From Coturnix japonica (Eukaryota > Chordata > Aves > Galliformes > Phasianidae): a stretch of 64,000 nt of DNA. The position numbers and the translations under genes were made by a program. The notes beneath the pieces were generated by a model. The model did not search any database. It was given only the letters and a program-made list of their open reading frames with translations, and was not told where the DNA came from. The stretch lies in NCBI RefSeq assembly GCF_001577835.2, contig NC_029542.1, positions 501,861-565,860 of the forward strand. Reading direction: 5' to 3'. Positions 33,261-46,083 of this stretch are shown here, piece by piece (the stretch's first letter is position 1; each line of letters opens with the position of its first letter).

Positions 33261-36200
33261 CGTCCGGAATCCCAAAGCAGAGAGCTGGGCCTGCTGCGAG
33301 CTGAGAGGGGGTGTTACAGGCTGGTTCTGTTTCTGTATGACTAAGCTGACACTGGGAATCGAGCAGAGGGAGATCTGCAGCTTCTCTAATGCTTGCTGCA
33401 TGCGATTGTTTTGTGCCCGTGAATTGCATTGTTGCTGCAGTTAATTCAGAGCATTTGGGATGCTGGGAACATCAGCAGGAGCTTAGGAGCAGAGTCTCAG
33501 CATCCTGCAGGCTGTGAGGTGCACTACCCTGCTAGGATTGGTAATACGGGTGCCTGGTGGCCCGCCTTTTGTTTTGCCTGGGCCACATATACATAGGTTG
33601 CACCAAAAGTGTTGCCTCTTATTTATTTCCTTGGAAACCACAGTGGATACGAAGAGCACAATAACGCTGTTCAATAGGGTACGTTCACAGCTATAAAAAG
33701 AACCTGATTTTTGACATAGTCAACACCACTTGCTATGGATTTTCACTAGTAAAGAAAACAGTGTATTTGTGCTTCTCAAAACTGTGCCAACAGAGGTGTC
33801 ACGCTGTTGCTTTCACCATTGCTTCCAGTGTAAAGAATCACGTCACCAATTGCATCACTTGTATCAGAAGTACTGTTGCCAGCAGGAGCACAGAAGTAAG
33901 TAATGATTCCTCTATTCTCAGCTCTGGTGAGGCAGCAACTCAAGTACTGTGTTCTGTTCTGAGCCCCTCACTACAAGAATCACATCAAGGTCCTGGAGCA
34001 TGTCCAGAGAAAGGCAGTGGGGCTATGAGGGGTCCAGAGCACAAGTCTTGTGTGGTTGACTCAGGGAACTGGGATTGTTTAGTCTAGACAAAAACTTCTT
34101 GAAAGGAGGTTGTGGTGAGGTGGGGGTTGGTGTCTTCTCCTGTGTAACTAGCAGTAGGATGAGATGGAATGGCCTCAAGTTGCACCAGAGGAGATTCAGG
34201 AAAAATTTCTTCTCTAAAAGAATGGTCAGGCACTGGAATGGGCTGCGCAGGGAGGTGGTGGAGTCACCATCCCTGGTGCTGTTCAAGAAATATTAGATTT
34301 TGTACTGAGGGACATGATTTAGTGGGACAATATTGGTAGTAAGTGGCCAATTGAACTAGGTGGAAATCCTTTCCAACTTTGGTGATTCTGTGGTTCTATG
34401 AAATGCACCAGCCATTGCCTCACTGTGCTCACATCCACTTTTTGGTCTCCTTTAATGTCGTTTAAGTGTGTGTGAACGTCATTGGGTGACATTTTTTCTG
34501 CATGGAGGAGTTCTGTTCCACATCTTTGCTTCGTGTGCGTGTCAGGTGCCATTTTGTTAGTTTGCATTTGCGCTGCCATCTGTCACATGGCAACAAATGT
34601 AATGGAATAGTGGTGGGAAGGTCCGTCCTCTACTGCCACGAGTTACATGTGCCTGATATAGGAACAAGAACAAGATCAGTGTGTTAGAAACCTAGACAGC
34701 ACACAGGGTTTTTCTGTGTGTGGTATGAGATTTTAATATGTATAGCAACTCTTGGAGCAGGTGGGCACTTTGTATGAGTATTCAGACATGCTGAATGTAA
34801 TACAATCTGTGTGCTTCGGCTCCTATGTATGCACATTAGATGGGGCAACCCATGTACACCAGTACTGCAATAAAGTATTGTTGGCTATCTAACCTGGCAT
34901 TCAGGCTGGTGAGATTCATTCCCAGATTTTGGTGACACTTCCTGACTTCACAGTGCTTCAGGTGATGCCATTATGGACCCTCCTCATCATCAGTGCCCAA
35001 AATGGGTCCAGAAATCATGGGAGAAGAGTGTGTCCTAGCCCTGAAAGATCTGCAGAAAGCAGGTGGCAGGATGGAGCTGGAAGGTGGGTGGGGGTGCAGC
35101 AGGGCCACACACCATGCTGTCCTGGTGAGTGAGTGGTAGCTGAGAGCTAAAGCCATGGTTTTACATCCTGCTCTTGGGGTGATATGATGGGGTGATGCCC
35201 TGCCAGCAAGGGGGTTGGAGCTTCATGATCCTTGAGGTCCCTTCCAACCTGGGTCATTCTGTGATATGTGAGGGAAAAAAACCTCATCTTTTACTGCCAA
35301 GTTGAATTAGTGTCCTGCTGCTTCCTGTCACCACATTGATGGGTTCAAAACCACTCACCTCATTGCTTTGTTTTGCAATCAAAATATAAGTTGTCAGTGG
35401 ATGTACAGACTAGTGGAAAGATACTACAACATAAGAAAAAGCTTGGATTCTGCAAGCAGCTTCTCCATTTTTTTTATCTGCAGGATGGGAGTGCAGCCCA
35501 GTGGCTGGGCTCCGGAGCCAGTCTCAGGAGCTCTAGGGCAAACAGCCCTTGAGGTATGGGTATATATATGGAGGATGTCTGGTAAAAGGGATCATGAGCT
35601 TCTGGTGCCACAGACATGCTTTGTTGTGTGATGGGTTCCCTATCCTGATGTTGTGAGACTGTTATGAGCAATTTTTAGGTGGGTACTTTGTGGAAATTGA
35701 CTGAGTATCCACATGTGTGTATATAATCTCTGTAATGAATGTCTGCTTCTTAATACCACATTGGTCTTAATGGGTTTTATTCAGACTGGACTTGTGCAGT
35801 AACAGAGCCAAGGAGCATCCCATTAGCTCAGTGCTTACTAGAGTGGCATTCTGCGTGGTTTCCATGAACCAGAGCCCATGTTTACTGGAGTCTTTGGATT
35901 AATAACTGCATCTTTTTACCTGGCCAGTCCAGCTGTGTGACTTTTGTGGTTGCTGTTTGATGTAGTAGTAAGGGCTCCCTTTCTTCTCCATCAGGTAATC
36001 ATCCTTGCTTTCTTCTTTGTGCTGATAATGCCCACGTAAACCTAATGAGGTTCAAGAACACCAAGAGTAAGGTGCTGGGCTGGGGCAGTCCCAGATGCAT
36101 ATACAGACTGGGGGATTTCCTTGTGAGCAGCCCTGCAGAGAAGGACTTAGGGATCCTGGTAGCAGAAAAAAACTTAGAATGAGCCAGCAGTGTGTGCATG

Positions 36201-39200
36201 CAGCCCAAAAGGCCAACAGTATCCTGGGCTGCATCAATGGGGGAGGTGACAGCGGGTGAGTAATTGTCCACCTTCACTCAGATCTTGTGAGACCCCGTAT
36301 GGAGTACTGCATCCAGATCTGGGGCCTCTATGGGTAGGTAGTGACAGGACAAGGGGAAATTGTTTAAAGCTAAAGGAAAGGAGATTTAGATGAGGTGTCG
36401 GGAAGTTTTTCATTGAGAGAGTGGTTGGGTGCTGGAACAGACTACCCGGAGAAGGTGTGGATGCCCCATCCCTGGAGATGTTTAAGGCCAGGCTGGATGG
36501 GCCCCGAGGCAACCTGATGTGGTGGTTAGCATCCAGCCCACAGCAGAGAGGTTGGAACTAGATGTTCTTTGAGGTCGCTTCCTACCCAAGCCATTCTATA
36601 ATTTGAGGCAAATCTGAACCAGTATAAAGCTTGACAGAGCATCTTAATGATGAAGTCTTTGATTTTCAGCATTTGTAATGACCCTAAAGTGCTAATGGCA
36701 GTGAGGTGCTGACATAAGCAATGCTGCACAGCTGGCTGGCAAAGAAGAATTAGGTTCTTCTTTCCTAGTGGCTCAGAACATGAAGTCAGCTCAGTGTGAT
36801 TTGGGAAAAGCATCTTGACAAGCTGTCAGCCTGTGGGCTACAACAGCTCCCTGACCTGGCTCTTGAGACAACTGAACACCAATTGTGTGAGAGAAGAGGA
36901 TACGATGACAGCAGAGAGGCTAAACAGCAGTAGTATGTACTTATGCTTCCCTGTTCATTGCCTGTATTAGGTGTTTTGGTAACTTCTTAGCTCCTTGATT
37001 AGGGAGAAGTTTCACTTGAAAGTCTCTTCCATTATATTAAGCATGCTGCTTCCTCAGAAATTAAACTAAATTGTCTGGAATCCTTCCTCCAGCAAATCTG
37101 GCCGTTCATCAAAAAAGACTTGGCTGAGAAGTTCCTGAGGGCCCTGGAGGGTGTGTCATCATCTCAGAGAGTCTCATCTAAGATCGCTGGAGAAGTACTG
37201 TTGTCTTTTTAATTTTGAGTACCTGTGGTTACCTAGCTAATAAGGCATCTTAAGAAGCTGTTATGCACTGTACCTGATGACCTCTTTTTTTTTTGACAAT
37301 GTCCCAGTCACCCCAAACTTGCAGATTGATTTGTTTCATTACACAAAGCAGGCATCTGCCTTAACAATGAGTTTCAAAGAAAGAACAACTCCTTTAACTT
37401 CCTGAAATGACGTCCCTGATGTGGTGGTGTGTCTTTTCTGCTTCACTGTTACTGATGTTACATCTTGTCTTTATTAATAGTTGTTCTTTTTTTTTTTTTT
37501 CCTCTCTGTTCTTCAATTCTATTAGATGATCCAGAGAGATTAATACAGTGTCCATATGACAAGCAGCATCAAATCAGAGCCTGTCGATTTCCCTATCATC
37601 TTGTAAAGTGCAGGAGGGTAAGTTGAATTGCTGAACAAAGCACCAGATGGGGGTTGTGTGCGTGTAAAAACAGCATGCTTATTCTCACTCATTGTGTTGT
37701 CTGGATGACTTGAGTAAGTTTTTTACAAATAATCCCATTTAGTGTTTATATATTTATTTTTTTATTATTATTATTAAAGTTCAAGAGAAAATTCAGGCTG
37801 AGTTATGTGCACCTCATCTGTCTCATTAGAAGTGGTTGGATGTTGCAGTTTGTTAAGTGATAGAAGTGCTGCTGTATAGCTTTTTTTTAATGTTGCTAAT
37901 AGGTATTTAATGTGCATATGTGCAGAAACTAGACATCCTGATTTCAGCATGTATGGGAGAGAGTTGTTTGGGTTTTTTTTTACCTCTCCATCTATTATAT
38001 ATAATTTGAATACAAATCGTGTAATAGGAAGCATTCCATCTTTTATTTTCCTCTGTACCCTCAAGGTTTGTTTTACTTAACCTATCAAATGCTACTATCT
38101 GAGCATTGGTTTCTGCTGAGAATTGTTCCTCTTTCAGCTTACCAGTAAAGTTATCAAATGTATTTTTTTCAAAGCAGTATAGCAGTGCTGTGTGCTCCAG
38201 TAGATGCAGCTGTAGGGTGAATGTTCCGTTCTCAGAATATTGGGTAATCTTGTATGGTGCCAGGAGCTGAACTTAATAATTCCTGTGGGTCCCTTCCAAC
38301 TGAGGATAATCTGTGATTCTACGAATACGTGTTTTGAAAGAGTTAATGAATTTCTCTGGCTGTGTGCTGACTTGCTTTGAAATATCTGAATGGTTTAGAT
38401 TTACCTAACATCTCCTCCCTGTTATTTTTGAAATAGCTTCATCCGTGCTTTAAACCATGTGGCCCTATTGCCAGCATTGCAGCAAATTGTAGGCTGTGTC
38501 TGAGGGTGACTTTCATTTGAATCAGATCTCTTTGTTGTTTTTTTCTAATGAACTGTGTTTTAAATAAGTCTGTTAGACAGCTTCATCTTGCGGTCATAGT
38601 AAGTATCTGGCTGGTATTTTACCATTCCTTGTTTAGTCTTTTTTTAAAGCAACATCATTAGTTATTGTAGAATCATAAAATGGCTCAAGTTGGAAGGATC
38701 ATATAGTTCCAACCTGCCTGCCGTGGGCAGGGTTGACACCCACCAAATCACTGTCTCTTGCTAATCTGTAGAAAACACAAGGAAAAGTGAACTTGGTTGA
38801 TCTGGCACATGATTTTTGTTTTTCCTTCTCCAGAGCCACCCAGAAGTTGCAAAGTTATTGGCCACATGCCCGTTCAATGCTCGCCATCTAGTTCCTCAAG
38901 CCGACCTCGCTGATCACATATCGAAGTGCAGGGACAAAGTGTTCATTGAGTATGATATAGGTAAGAGAGATTTTGAGATGCAGGTTCACCTTAGGGACTG
39001 AAGGTCTCCTGTTTGTTCAGATACTTCATATGATAAACAAAACTAAGAGTCATTTAATGTCTGTAGTTTTGCAAGGCATAGCAGCCTTCAGAAACCTGAG
39101 TCTTACTTGATTGAGTTTATTGAATAGGTTCATTACAACACTGCAGATGTGCAAGATAGGCCTTGCATGTATTTTGTTCCCAGGCTTTTTGAACAAAATG

Positions 39201-41424
39201 GTTGTGTCCAAGACTGCATATTGACATACCACTGCCAGGAGCTGTGATGTTTTGCTTACTAGAAGGACAGTACAGATGATCTCCTGTAACTCAGGCTTGA
39301 GTACTGGTGCCAGGTGAAAAGTAGATTTCCATCAAATAGATGCTGTGAAAATCCCTGCAGCTGGGGCAACCTGAGTCATTTATTCCCACTGAGAGGTTGG
39401 TCTGCTCCTCTTCCAGGGTTTTCTGTTATTGATTTGCTTTGTCTGCCATAACATTAAAATTCCTGTCTCCTGCCCAAGTGAGACAGCACAGGTGGCTCTG
39501 TCCCAGATTATTTAGAATGGCATAGTGTGCTACACAGTGTCTTTTCAGTTCTCTGCAGTGGCTCTTCAGCTTTTGTCACACTAAAAAGCAGTTAGCTTTC
39601 CACCTTCTGTAGAGTTGCAGTGAGGCTAACAGTCATGCCAGCATTCATGTTAACAGGTTTCCTCTCCACTTAAGCATTCTTGCTGCCAACTCCCAGGGAA
39701 TGCAGCCATCTCTTGTTCTTTGAAAAATCAGATCAGCGTTTGGCTCCTGGGCATAACTTACCTGTTTGAATTACATGGAGTTTCCTGTAAAGCGAAGAAC
39801 TATTTTGCAGTTTGATCCAATGTACTTAACACTTCTGGAGCAGGACAGACTACAGTCACTGATCTTTTCTCTCTTCCTGAAGCATGTTGTTCCTCTGGCT
39901 TACAAAGAGATGAGGTGAATGCTGTAAGCACATGGCAGGCGCCTCCATGTGATGAAGACTGGGAAACAGGTGGGGAACTTCTTCCTCCTCCGCTCTACGA
40001 CCTTCTTTCAGATTCTGTCCTCCATCCTACTTGGGACACCATGAGTTCAAAGGTGCCATTCACTTAGGCTTTGTTTGTACAACACTCTGCTTATGCTCTT
40101 TACTGTTAAATGTTCATCTTTTGGCTTATCAGGCTTTTCTTGGCATGGAGGCATGCCTGCTGTGATTGACTTGGAGATACATTTCCAAACATCCACCCTT
40201 TTCCATAAAAGCTATTCTACCTTCTCTGCAATGATAAAAATGGAAGCATGATAACTTTTATGTTCCTCAATTAAATAACAGTGAAACAAACACTTACCAA
40301 GATCAACTACTATTCCCTCTTGAGCATGTCAAAATAATGACAAAGACTCTCCCAATCTGATGTAATTGTTTCTTACTAAAGTTTCTTAGTGCTGAGCCAC
40401 ATCATCTGTTTACTTTTGCAGAGTTGCTAGAGCAGCCAAATTCCCCTTTTGTTTGGGGCATGACCAACTCTGGCATGAACAGGTAAGGAGTGCATATTTC
40501 ATAAGTTACAACAGTGTTTTGTAAAGAAAAATATTGCAGCCTACTTCCAGTCCAGCCTTGATTACTGGACATTTGCTGGCTTTGCTGGTGTACAGACCCA
40601 GGGAAGAGGGAAAACACTAACAGTGGATGTTTTTATGCTGCTGGTTCATTGTTACCTTCTTTCTTTTGACTGGCCCTTAGATGAGGACACTGAGGGGCTG
40701 GCCAGTGTGCAGTTCTGCTGGATATCTGGCCAATGTATAAGAGATGTGCCAAGAGGTTGACTTGGAAATGTGGCCTGATGCCTCACTTTGGAGGAGTGAC
40801 CTCTTGTCACTCTGTACTTGGCAGATGTGCTGGCATAAGGGCCTTGGGTTAATAGAAATGGCCTCTTGCCCATTGTAAAGTGTAATCACAGTATAGGTTG
40901 AGATGAAGAAGTGTGGTGGACAGCTGTGCACTTGATGGAACTGCCTTGCCTGGCATCATTGAGCCAACAGTAGATAGCTATTGCAGGCTGTATATGAGGT
41001 GTGATTACAGCACCAGATTCGCTAAATTATGTTTTAAGGTTTGTCTAAGACAGTGTGCAGAAACAGTTTTCCAGCTGGCAGCCCTGCAGTTATATATGGG
41101 CTCGAGCATGATATAGTTCTCCCGTAAAAGGTTTCAACAGTGCTGTCTAGTTTCACTCATAACAATCTCCAGAAGACTTTCTAGTGTTTAGAGCATATAT
41201 AGATATTCTAAATGTCACCACTGCCAGGTGACAAAGTACCATCTCCTTGTGTCCCTGTTCTGGTCCATACTTTATTAAAGTGTATAAATTTGCACTTTAG
41301 TCAAGAGGAGTAATTAAATTCTTTCAGTTGCAGTGTCACCTCTGGACAGAAGAATTACCTTCCTTCAAGTGTACGTGCTCCTGAGTCCTTCCCATATACT
41401 GCATCATGGAAAGAATGTAAGTAG
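33130..41424 (+). CDS. GTSF1: GTSF1-family CHHC zinc finger protein (six coding exons, 161 aa)
   Basis: Exons 33130-33151, 37526-37617, 38834-38960, 39883-39969, 40422-40482 and 41328-41424 join in frame at GT/AG sites. The protein has two U11-48K-type CHHC fingers: C16-H22-H32-C36 and C50-H56-H66-C70, with [17 protein letters not shown] and [10 protein letters not shown] typical of GTSF1. A flexible acidic tail carries STWQ (W98), DEDW (W107) and FVWG (W121). In mammals and flies GTSF1/Asterix binds tRNA through the fingers and PIWI proteins through tail tryptophans, acting in germline transposon silencing. The Trp expected at position 112 is Leu. The last codons (WKECK, stop at 41422-41424) overlap a GTAAGT donor. 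The multi-exon form argues for GTSF1 rather than single-exon GTSF1L; the exact paralogue is uncertain. Confidence 0.88.
33596..33904 (-). mobile_element. Mariner-type DNA transposon remnant, left part
   Basis: It starts after a TA (33594-33595) with a terminal-repeat-like GGTTGCACCAAAAGTGTTGC. It continues past a CR1 insertion (33905-34402) at 34403. It lies in intron 1 of the GTSF1-family gene. Confidence 0.55.
33905..34402 (+). mobile_element. CR1 LINE 3' part, sense, inside a mariner copy
   Basis: Typical CR1 3' sequence: GGCACTGGAATGGGCTGCGC, GGGAGGTGGTGGAGTCACCA and the end GGTGATTCTGTGGTTCTATG. It interrupts the mariner remnant, so it is the younger of the two. Confidence 0.85.
34403..34640 (-). 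mobile_element. Mariner-type transposase N-terminal remnant (Galluhop-like)
   Basis: The minus-strand frame reads [20 protein letters not shown] and [17 protein letters not shown], the helix-turn-helix start of a mariner transposase. The catalytic part is missing and only the N-terminal segment is seen. Chicken Galluhop is the likely family, from memory. The right terminal repeat was not identified. Confidence 0.65.
34682..34935 (+). mobile_element. Possible solo LTR fossil
   Basis: This starts TGTTAGAAACC and ends GGTGACA, with an AATAAA near 34869 placed as in an LTR. No matching target duplication was found, so the call is tentative. It is an old, decayed fossil if real. Confidence 0.3.
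35190..35266 (+). repeat. CR1 3' tail, sense
   Basis: GGGGTTGGAGCTTCATGATC, then TTGAGGTCCCTTCCAACCTG, ending TCATTCTGTGA. It is a severely 5'-truncated CR1. Confidence 0.75.
36030..36605 (+). mobile_element. CR1 LINE 3' part, sense
   Basis: It runs from the post-RT region (CCTAATGAGGTTCAAGAACA, GTGCTGGGCTGGGGCAGTCC) through GGTTGGGTGCTGGAACAGAC to the 3' end at CCATTCTATAAT. Frames are broken. It lies in intron 1 of the GTSF1-family gene. Confidence 0.85.
38255..38328 (+). repeat. CR1 3' tail, sense
   Basis: GGTCCCTTCCAACTGAGG followed by TCTGTGATTCTACGAA. Intron 2 of the GTSF1-family gene. Confidence 0.6.
38669..38750 (-). repeat. CR1 3' tail, antisense
   Basis: TAGAATCATAAAATGGCTCA, then GTTGGAAGGATCATATAGTT and CCAACCTGCCTGCC. 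It ends about 80 bp before exon 3 of the GTSF1-family gene. Confidence 0.65.
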
Positions 41425-41769
41425 AGTGCATGTGGTTTGGGTGCTGTAACTTCTGTAGACAGTGACAGCTAATAAAATTTCTGGCTATAGCTAGCAATTC
41501 TTTGTGGCAACTACATGGACAGGAGAGATACTATATAATATTATTCTTGAAATTTTCCTAAGGAATCTGATGTTTGGATTATCTTCTGTATCCTTTCTCT
41601 GAAGCATCCTTTGTATATTTTATTTTATTTTTTGTATATTTTTTTATTTTATGACCAGCAGTCATAAGATCTGTGGTTAGTGAAGTCATATTTGAGGGTC
41701 TTTAATAGCCAGCAAAACATAAAGTATGTTGTGGGAGTTTCTTCGGCCTTGAAGGAGGCTGAGACTTAT

Positions 41770-42021
41770 TGCATCTCCGCATAAAGATCAAGCTGCGCCA
41801 GGGGCTGGACGTTAGTAAATACTACTTCTCTGAAAGGGTGGACAGGCAGTGGAATGGGCTGCCCTGGGAGGTGGTGGAGTCACCAGCCCTGGAGGTGTTC
41901 GAGGAACGCTTGGATGTTGTGTTGAAGGACATGGTTTAGTGAGAACTATTGATGATAGGAAGATGGTTGGACTGGATGATGTTGTAGGTCTTTTCCAAGG
42001 TTGGTGATTCTGTAGTTTGAT
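41770..42021 (+). repeat. CR1 LINE 3' end, sense
   Basis: GGCAGTGGAATGGGCTGCCC, GGGAGGTGGTGGAGTCACCA and the end TTGGTGATTCTGTAGTTTGA. It lies just after the last coding exon of the GTSF1-family gene. Poly(A) signals for that gene may be AATAAA near 42578 and at 42741-42746. Confidence 0.8.
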
Positions 42022-42759
42022 GCAAATGATCTTTACCTAGAAGTATATTTCTGTGCATGCACTTTCTGCTTTTTATCTTGTCAGCATCTGACTGTGTCCA
42101 CAAAGGATAAATCTGGGTTTTATTCTTTCTAGAAAACATCATGATCGTGTCATTGCATCTTCAAGCCATAAGCTGTCACTTCGTCATGTGGGTGCATGGT
42201 GCTTCAATTCATACAGTAATGGAAAATCCTCCGTGAACCCCTTACAACATGCAATTATAATATGCAACCCTTACAGCGTGCAATTATGCAGTCCTTACAA
42301 TATGCACGTACACAGCTGAAATCTAGGCTTAAGTACTTGTCAAGTTTCCATTGGGGTTTTGCAGTTCTTATTTAGAGAAAAGTTTTCTAATGCTTACAGC
42401 ATGTTTGAAAGCTCTAATGTAACAGTTCTTTCCTTTTAATTCACTATCAGTACATCTGGGACTGTGGAATTGTTTGGATTAAACAATATGTTTCTAAAAA
42501 ATGAATGCAAAGTGCAAAATAAGACCTAAATTACAAGCACAGAAAAGTAAGAAACAACACAAGGTATTTGCCTAGAATAAAGTTAATGTCACTGATGTTT
42601 TGAAAAAGTTGATCCTCAAAAATACTGACTTCTTACCATTAGCATTACTGCCAGTGTAAAATAATGTATGTTGTCTAGCATAATGTGCAAAATTAGGATT
42701 GCTTCTGTTAATACTCTTGTTGTTCAGAATGATAGTTCATAATAAAAAGATTTTGAATC

Positions 42760-43520
42760 GCATGGCCTTGGATCTGTTTTATCTTTCTAAAATGCAACTG
42801 TAGTATTTGCTGTACTCTTGTTCTGTTGAGTAAGCAGGTATTTACACAGGAAGCCATCTGTAATTTTACAGACAGATGCCCTAGTTCATCCCCATTAATG
42901 TGTGTTCTGTTTGATAAAGGAGCTCATTTGTCATTTGGTGGAAGGCTGGCAGTACTTTGTGCAGTAACTCCCTTACCCTAAACCACAACAAGCAGGAAAG
43001 CTGTCATTTTCCCTCTCCCTCTAGTGATTTGGGAAGGCAAGATTAACTAGCTGTGTAAGGGTATAAAACAGCATGGTTCCCTTACCTCCAGCATTAAGAT
43101 TATTTAAAATCTAAGTATGGATTGTTGGGATGAAGCTCTTTCTGATTATTTTGTGTTTACCACAGGGCAAGGAATATTTAAGAAGTGTGTTAAATGACAC
43201 CTATTCTGAAGTGGCAGGGCCAAGGGCTTTCGTGTCACTATCACTGTGGTTGCAGCTCTTTAGGCCTTTGTTAAATCCTCAGTCTCTCTTGTGATGGACA
43301 GGTTGTCCAGTGCTGGAGTCTTCCCCCCTTTTTAGCCACTGCTGGATGTGTCATTTTCACAGGAGAAGCTGATGGTACATAAAGAAATAGCCCCTGCTAG
43401 GAAGTGTTTCTGACTGTTTACCTTGATGAGGCATCACTGAGATGTGCTGGGGTGGCTCTCAGGACTGGAATATAGGAATATATGGATATAGACTTTTAAG
43501 GAAAGACAGGCAGGGGAGAA
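42760..43520. other. Intergenic, nothing recognised
   Basis: AT-rich DNA with no long frame, no RNA gene and no clear repeat between the end of the GTSF1-family gene and the long CR1. Confidence 0.5.
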
Positions 43521-46083
43521 GAGGTGGGGACCATTGCCCTTTATGTCAGTGACCAGCTGGAGTCCATGGAGCTCCACCTGAGGAAGGATGAAGCTGACAG
43601 AGCTCATGGGTTAGCATTAAAGAGAAGCCAGCGGAAGGAGACGTCACAGTGGGGGTCTGCCATAGGCCACACAACTAGGATGGGTGGATGGGGCTTTCTA
43701 TAAACGGGTAGGAGTGGCTTTGCATTCACAGAATATGGTCCTCATGGGGGACTTCAGCCACCCGAATATCTGTTGGAAGGACAAGACAGCAGGGCACCAG
43801 CTATCCAAGAGAGCTTCCGGGAATGCGTTGATAATTTTTTCTTCCAAGTGGTACAGAAGCCCATGAGAAAAGATGTTGTGCTGGACCCTGCTGTCACCAG
43901 CAAGCAGGGCCTTGTGAGTAATGCGAAGCTCAAGGGCAGCCTTGGCTGCAGTGACCCTGACATGGAGAAGTTCAAGATCCTTAGGGCATGAAAGAGGGTG
44001 TGTATAGCAAGCTTGCTAATCTGGATTTCAGGAGAGAAGACTCAGATTTCTTCAGGGAAGTGTTTGGCAGAGTGACATGGGATAAAGCACTGGAGGAAAG
44101 AGAGGCCTGAGAAAGCTGGTCAGAAGCTGGTCAGTGTTCCATCTTCTCTAAGCCCAGAAGCAGTCATCTCAAGAAAGAGGGATGAAGACATGGATGACGA
44201 GCTTCCATGGATCAACAAGGAACTCCTGCACTTAATTCTGTGCAAAAAGAAAGTCTATAGGGAGTGGAAGTATGAACAAATTACCAGGGAAGACTACAAA
44301 GAAGTTGTCCAAACAGCCAGGGATCAGGTTAGGAAAGGTAAAAACCCAGAGAGAGTTGTATCTATTCAGGGACGTAAAGGGGAACAAGAAAAAATTCTGC
44401 TGGTGTATCAGTGATAAAAAGTAGGCCAGGGAATATGTGGGCCCTCTCAGGAAGTTAACTGGAAACCTGGTTGCAGGGGATATGGAGAAAGCTTAGGAGC
44501 TCAGTGACTTCTTTGCCTCAGTCTTCACTGAGAAGAGCTCTAGCCACACCGCCCAAGCTGCAGAAAGCAAAAGTAAGAACTGGGAGAAGTAAGATTTACC
44601 CCTTTTAAGTGAAGATCAGATTTGTGACCATCTAAAGAACCTGAAAGTGGCACAAGTCCATGATACTTGATGAGATCCATCTGATGCAGATGCATTTGCT
44701 AAGCTGTTATCCATCATATTTGAAAGATCATGGCAGTCTGGTGAAGTTCCCACTGAAACAAAAAAAAGTGGAAACAAAACTCCCATTTCCAAGAAGGAAA
44801 AAAGATCCAGGAAAGAACAGGCCAGTCAGTCTCACCTCTGTGCTTGGCAAGATCATGGAGCAGATCTTCCTGAAGGCCCAACATGGGTTCACCAAGAGTC
44901 AAGTGTGCTTGGCAAACTTGATGGCCTTTTATTTTGGTTACAGCATCAGTGGATAAAAGAAGAGCAACTGATGTCATCTACTTAGACTTGTGCAAAGTTT
45001 TGACACTGTCCTGCACAACATCCTGGTCACAAAATTGGAAAAAAATAATTTGATGGATGGACCATTCACTGGATAAGGAATTGGCTGGATGGCTGCACTC
45101 AGAGATTTGTGTTCAGCCAGTGGAGAATGGTGACAAGAGGCATTCCTCAGGGATTGGTGTTGGGACTGGTGCCATTTAACATTGTAGGCAACACAGACAG
45201 TGGGATTGAGTGCACCCTTAGCAGCTTTGCAGATGACGCCAAGCTGAGTGGTAAAGTTGACACAGTGGAAGGAAGGGATGCCATCCAGAGGGGTGTGAAC
45301 TGGCTTCAGAGTTGCATCCATGCCAACCTCATAAAGTTGAGCAAGGCCAAGTGTAAGTTTCTGCACCTGGGTTGTGGCAATCCCAAGCATAGATGGAGGC
45401 TGGATGGAGAATGGCTTGAGAGCAATGCTGAGGAGGATTTGGGGCTGTCAGCTGATGAAAGACTCAACATGAGCCGGCAGTGTGTACTTGCAGTCCAGAA
45501 GGCCAATCATATCCTGGGTTGCAGCAGGAGAAGTGCAACCAGCAGGGCAAGAGAGGTGATTCTGCCCCTCTGCTCTCATGTATCTCCACCTGGAGTACTG
45601 CATCCAGTTCTTGGGCTCCCAAGCACAAGAAGGATATGGAGCTACTGGAGCAGGTCCAGAGGAGGACCATGGAGATGATCAGAGGGCTGGAGCAACAGCC
45701 CTATAAGACAGGCTGAGAGAGCTGGGGCTCATCAACCTGGAGAATGCTTTGTGGGGGGATCTTATAGCAGCTTTCCTGTACCTGAAGTGGGACTAAAGGA
45801 AAGCTGGGGAGGGATGTTTTAGAAGGACATGTAGCAACAGTATGAGGGAAAATGTCTTTAAACAGGAATAGAGTAGACTTAAGCTAGATATTAGGAAGAA
45901 ATTGTTCACCATGAGGGAGGTGAGACACTGGAGCAGGTTGTTTAGTGAGGCTTTGAATGCCCCCTCCCTGCAGGTGTTCAAAGAGCAACCTGATTCCCGT
46001 GGGAGGTATTCCTGCCTATAGGGAGGCAGGGGGATTGGAGCTAGGTAATCCTGAAGGTCCCTACTATTCTATGATTCTATGAC
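43520..46083 (+). mobile_element. Long CR1 LINE, sense, most of ORF2
   Basis: It includes endonuclease-end phrases (VLMGDFSHPNICWKD at about 43738-43785), the pre-RT stretch (NKELLHLILCKKKVYREWKY near 44211), RT sequence with TRGIPQG near 45130 and the catalytic-type motif FADDAKLSG at about 45223-45250. The ORF2 end and 3' UTR follow, finishing in octamers (CTATTCTATGATTCTATGAC). The reading frame is broken in several places, so it is not active. It is the longest LINE copy in the window (about 2.5 kb). Confidence 0.9.

Noticed and set aside
45109-45678. 189-codon frame as a host gene
   Set aside because: It reads CR1 ORF2 C-terminal RT sequence (FADDAKLSG) and belongs to the LINE at 43520-46083.
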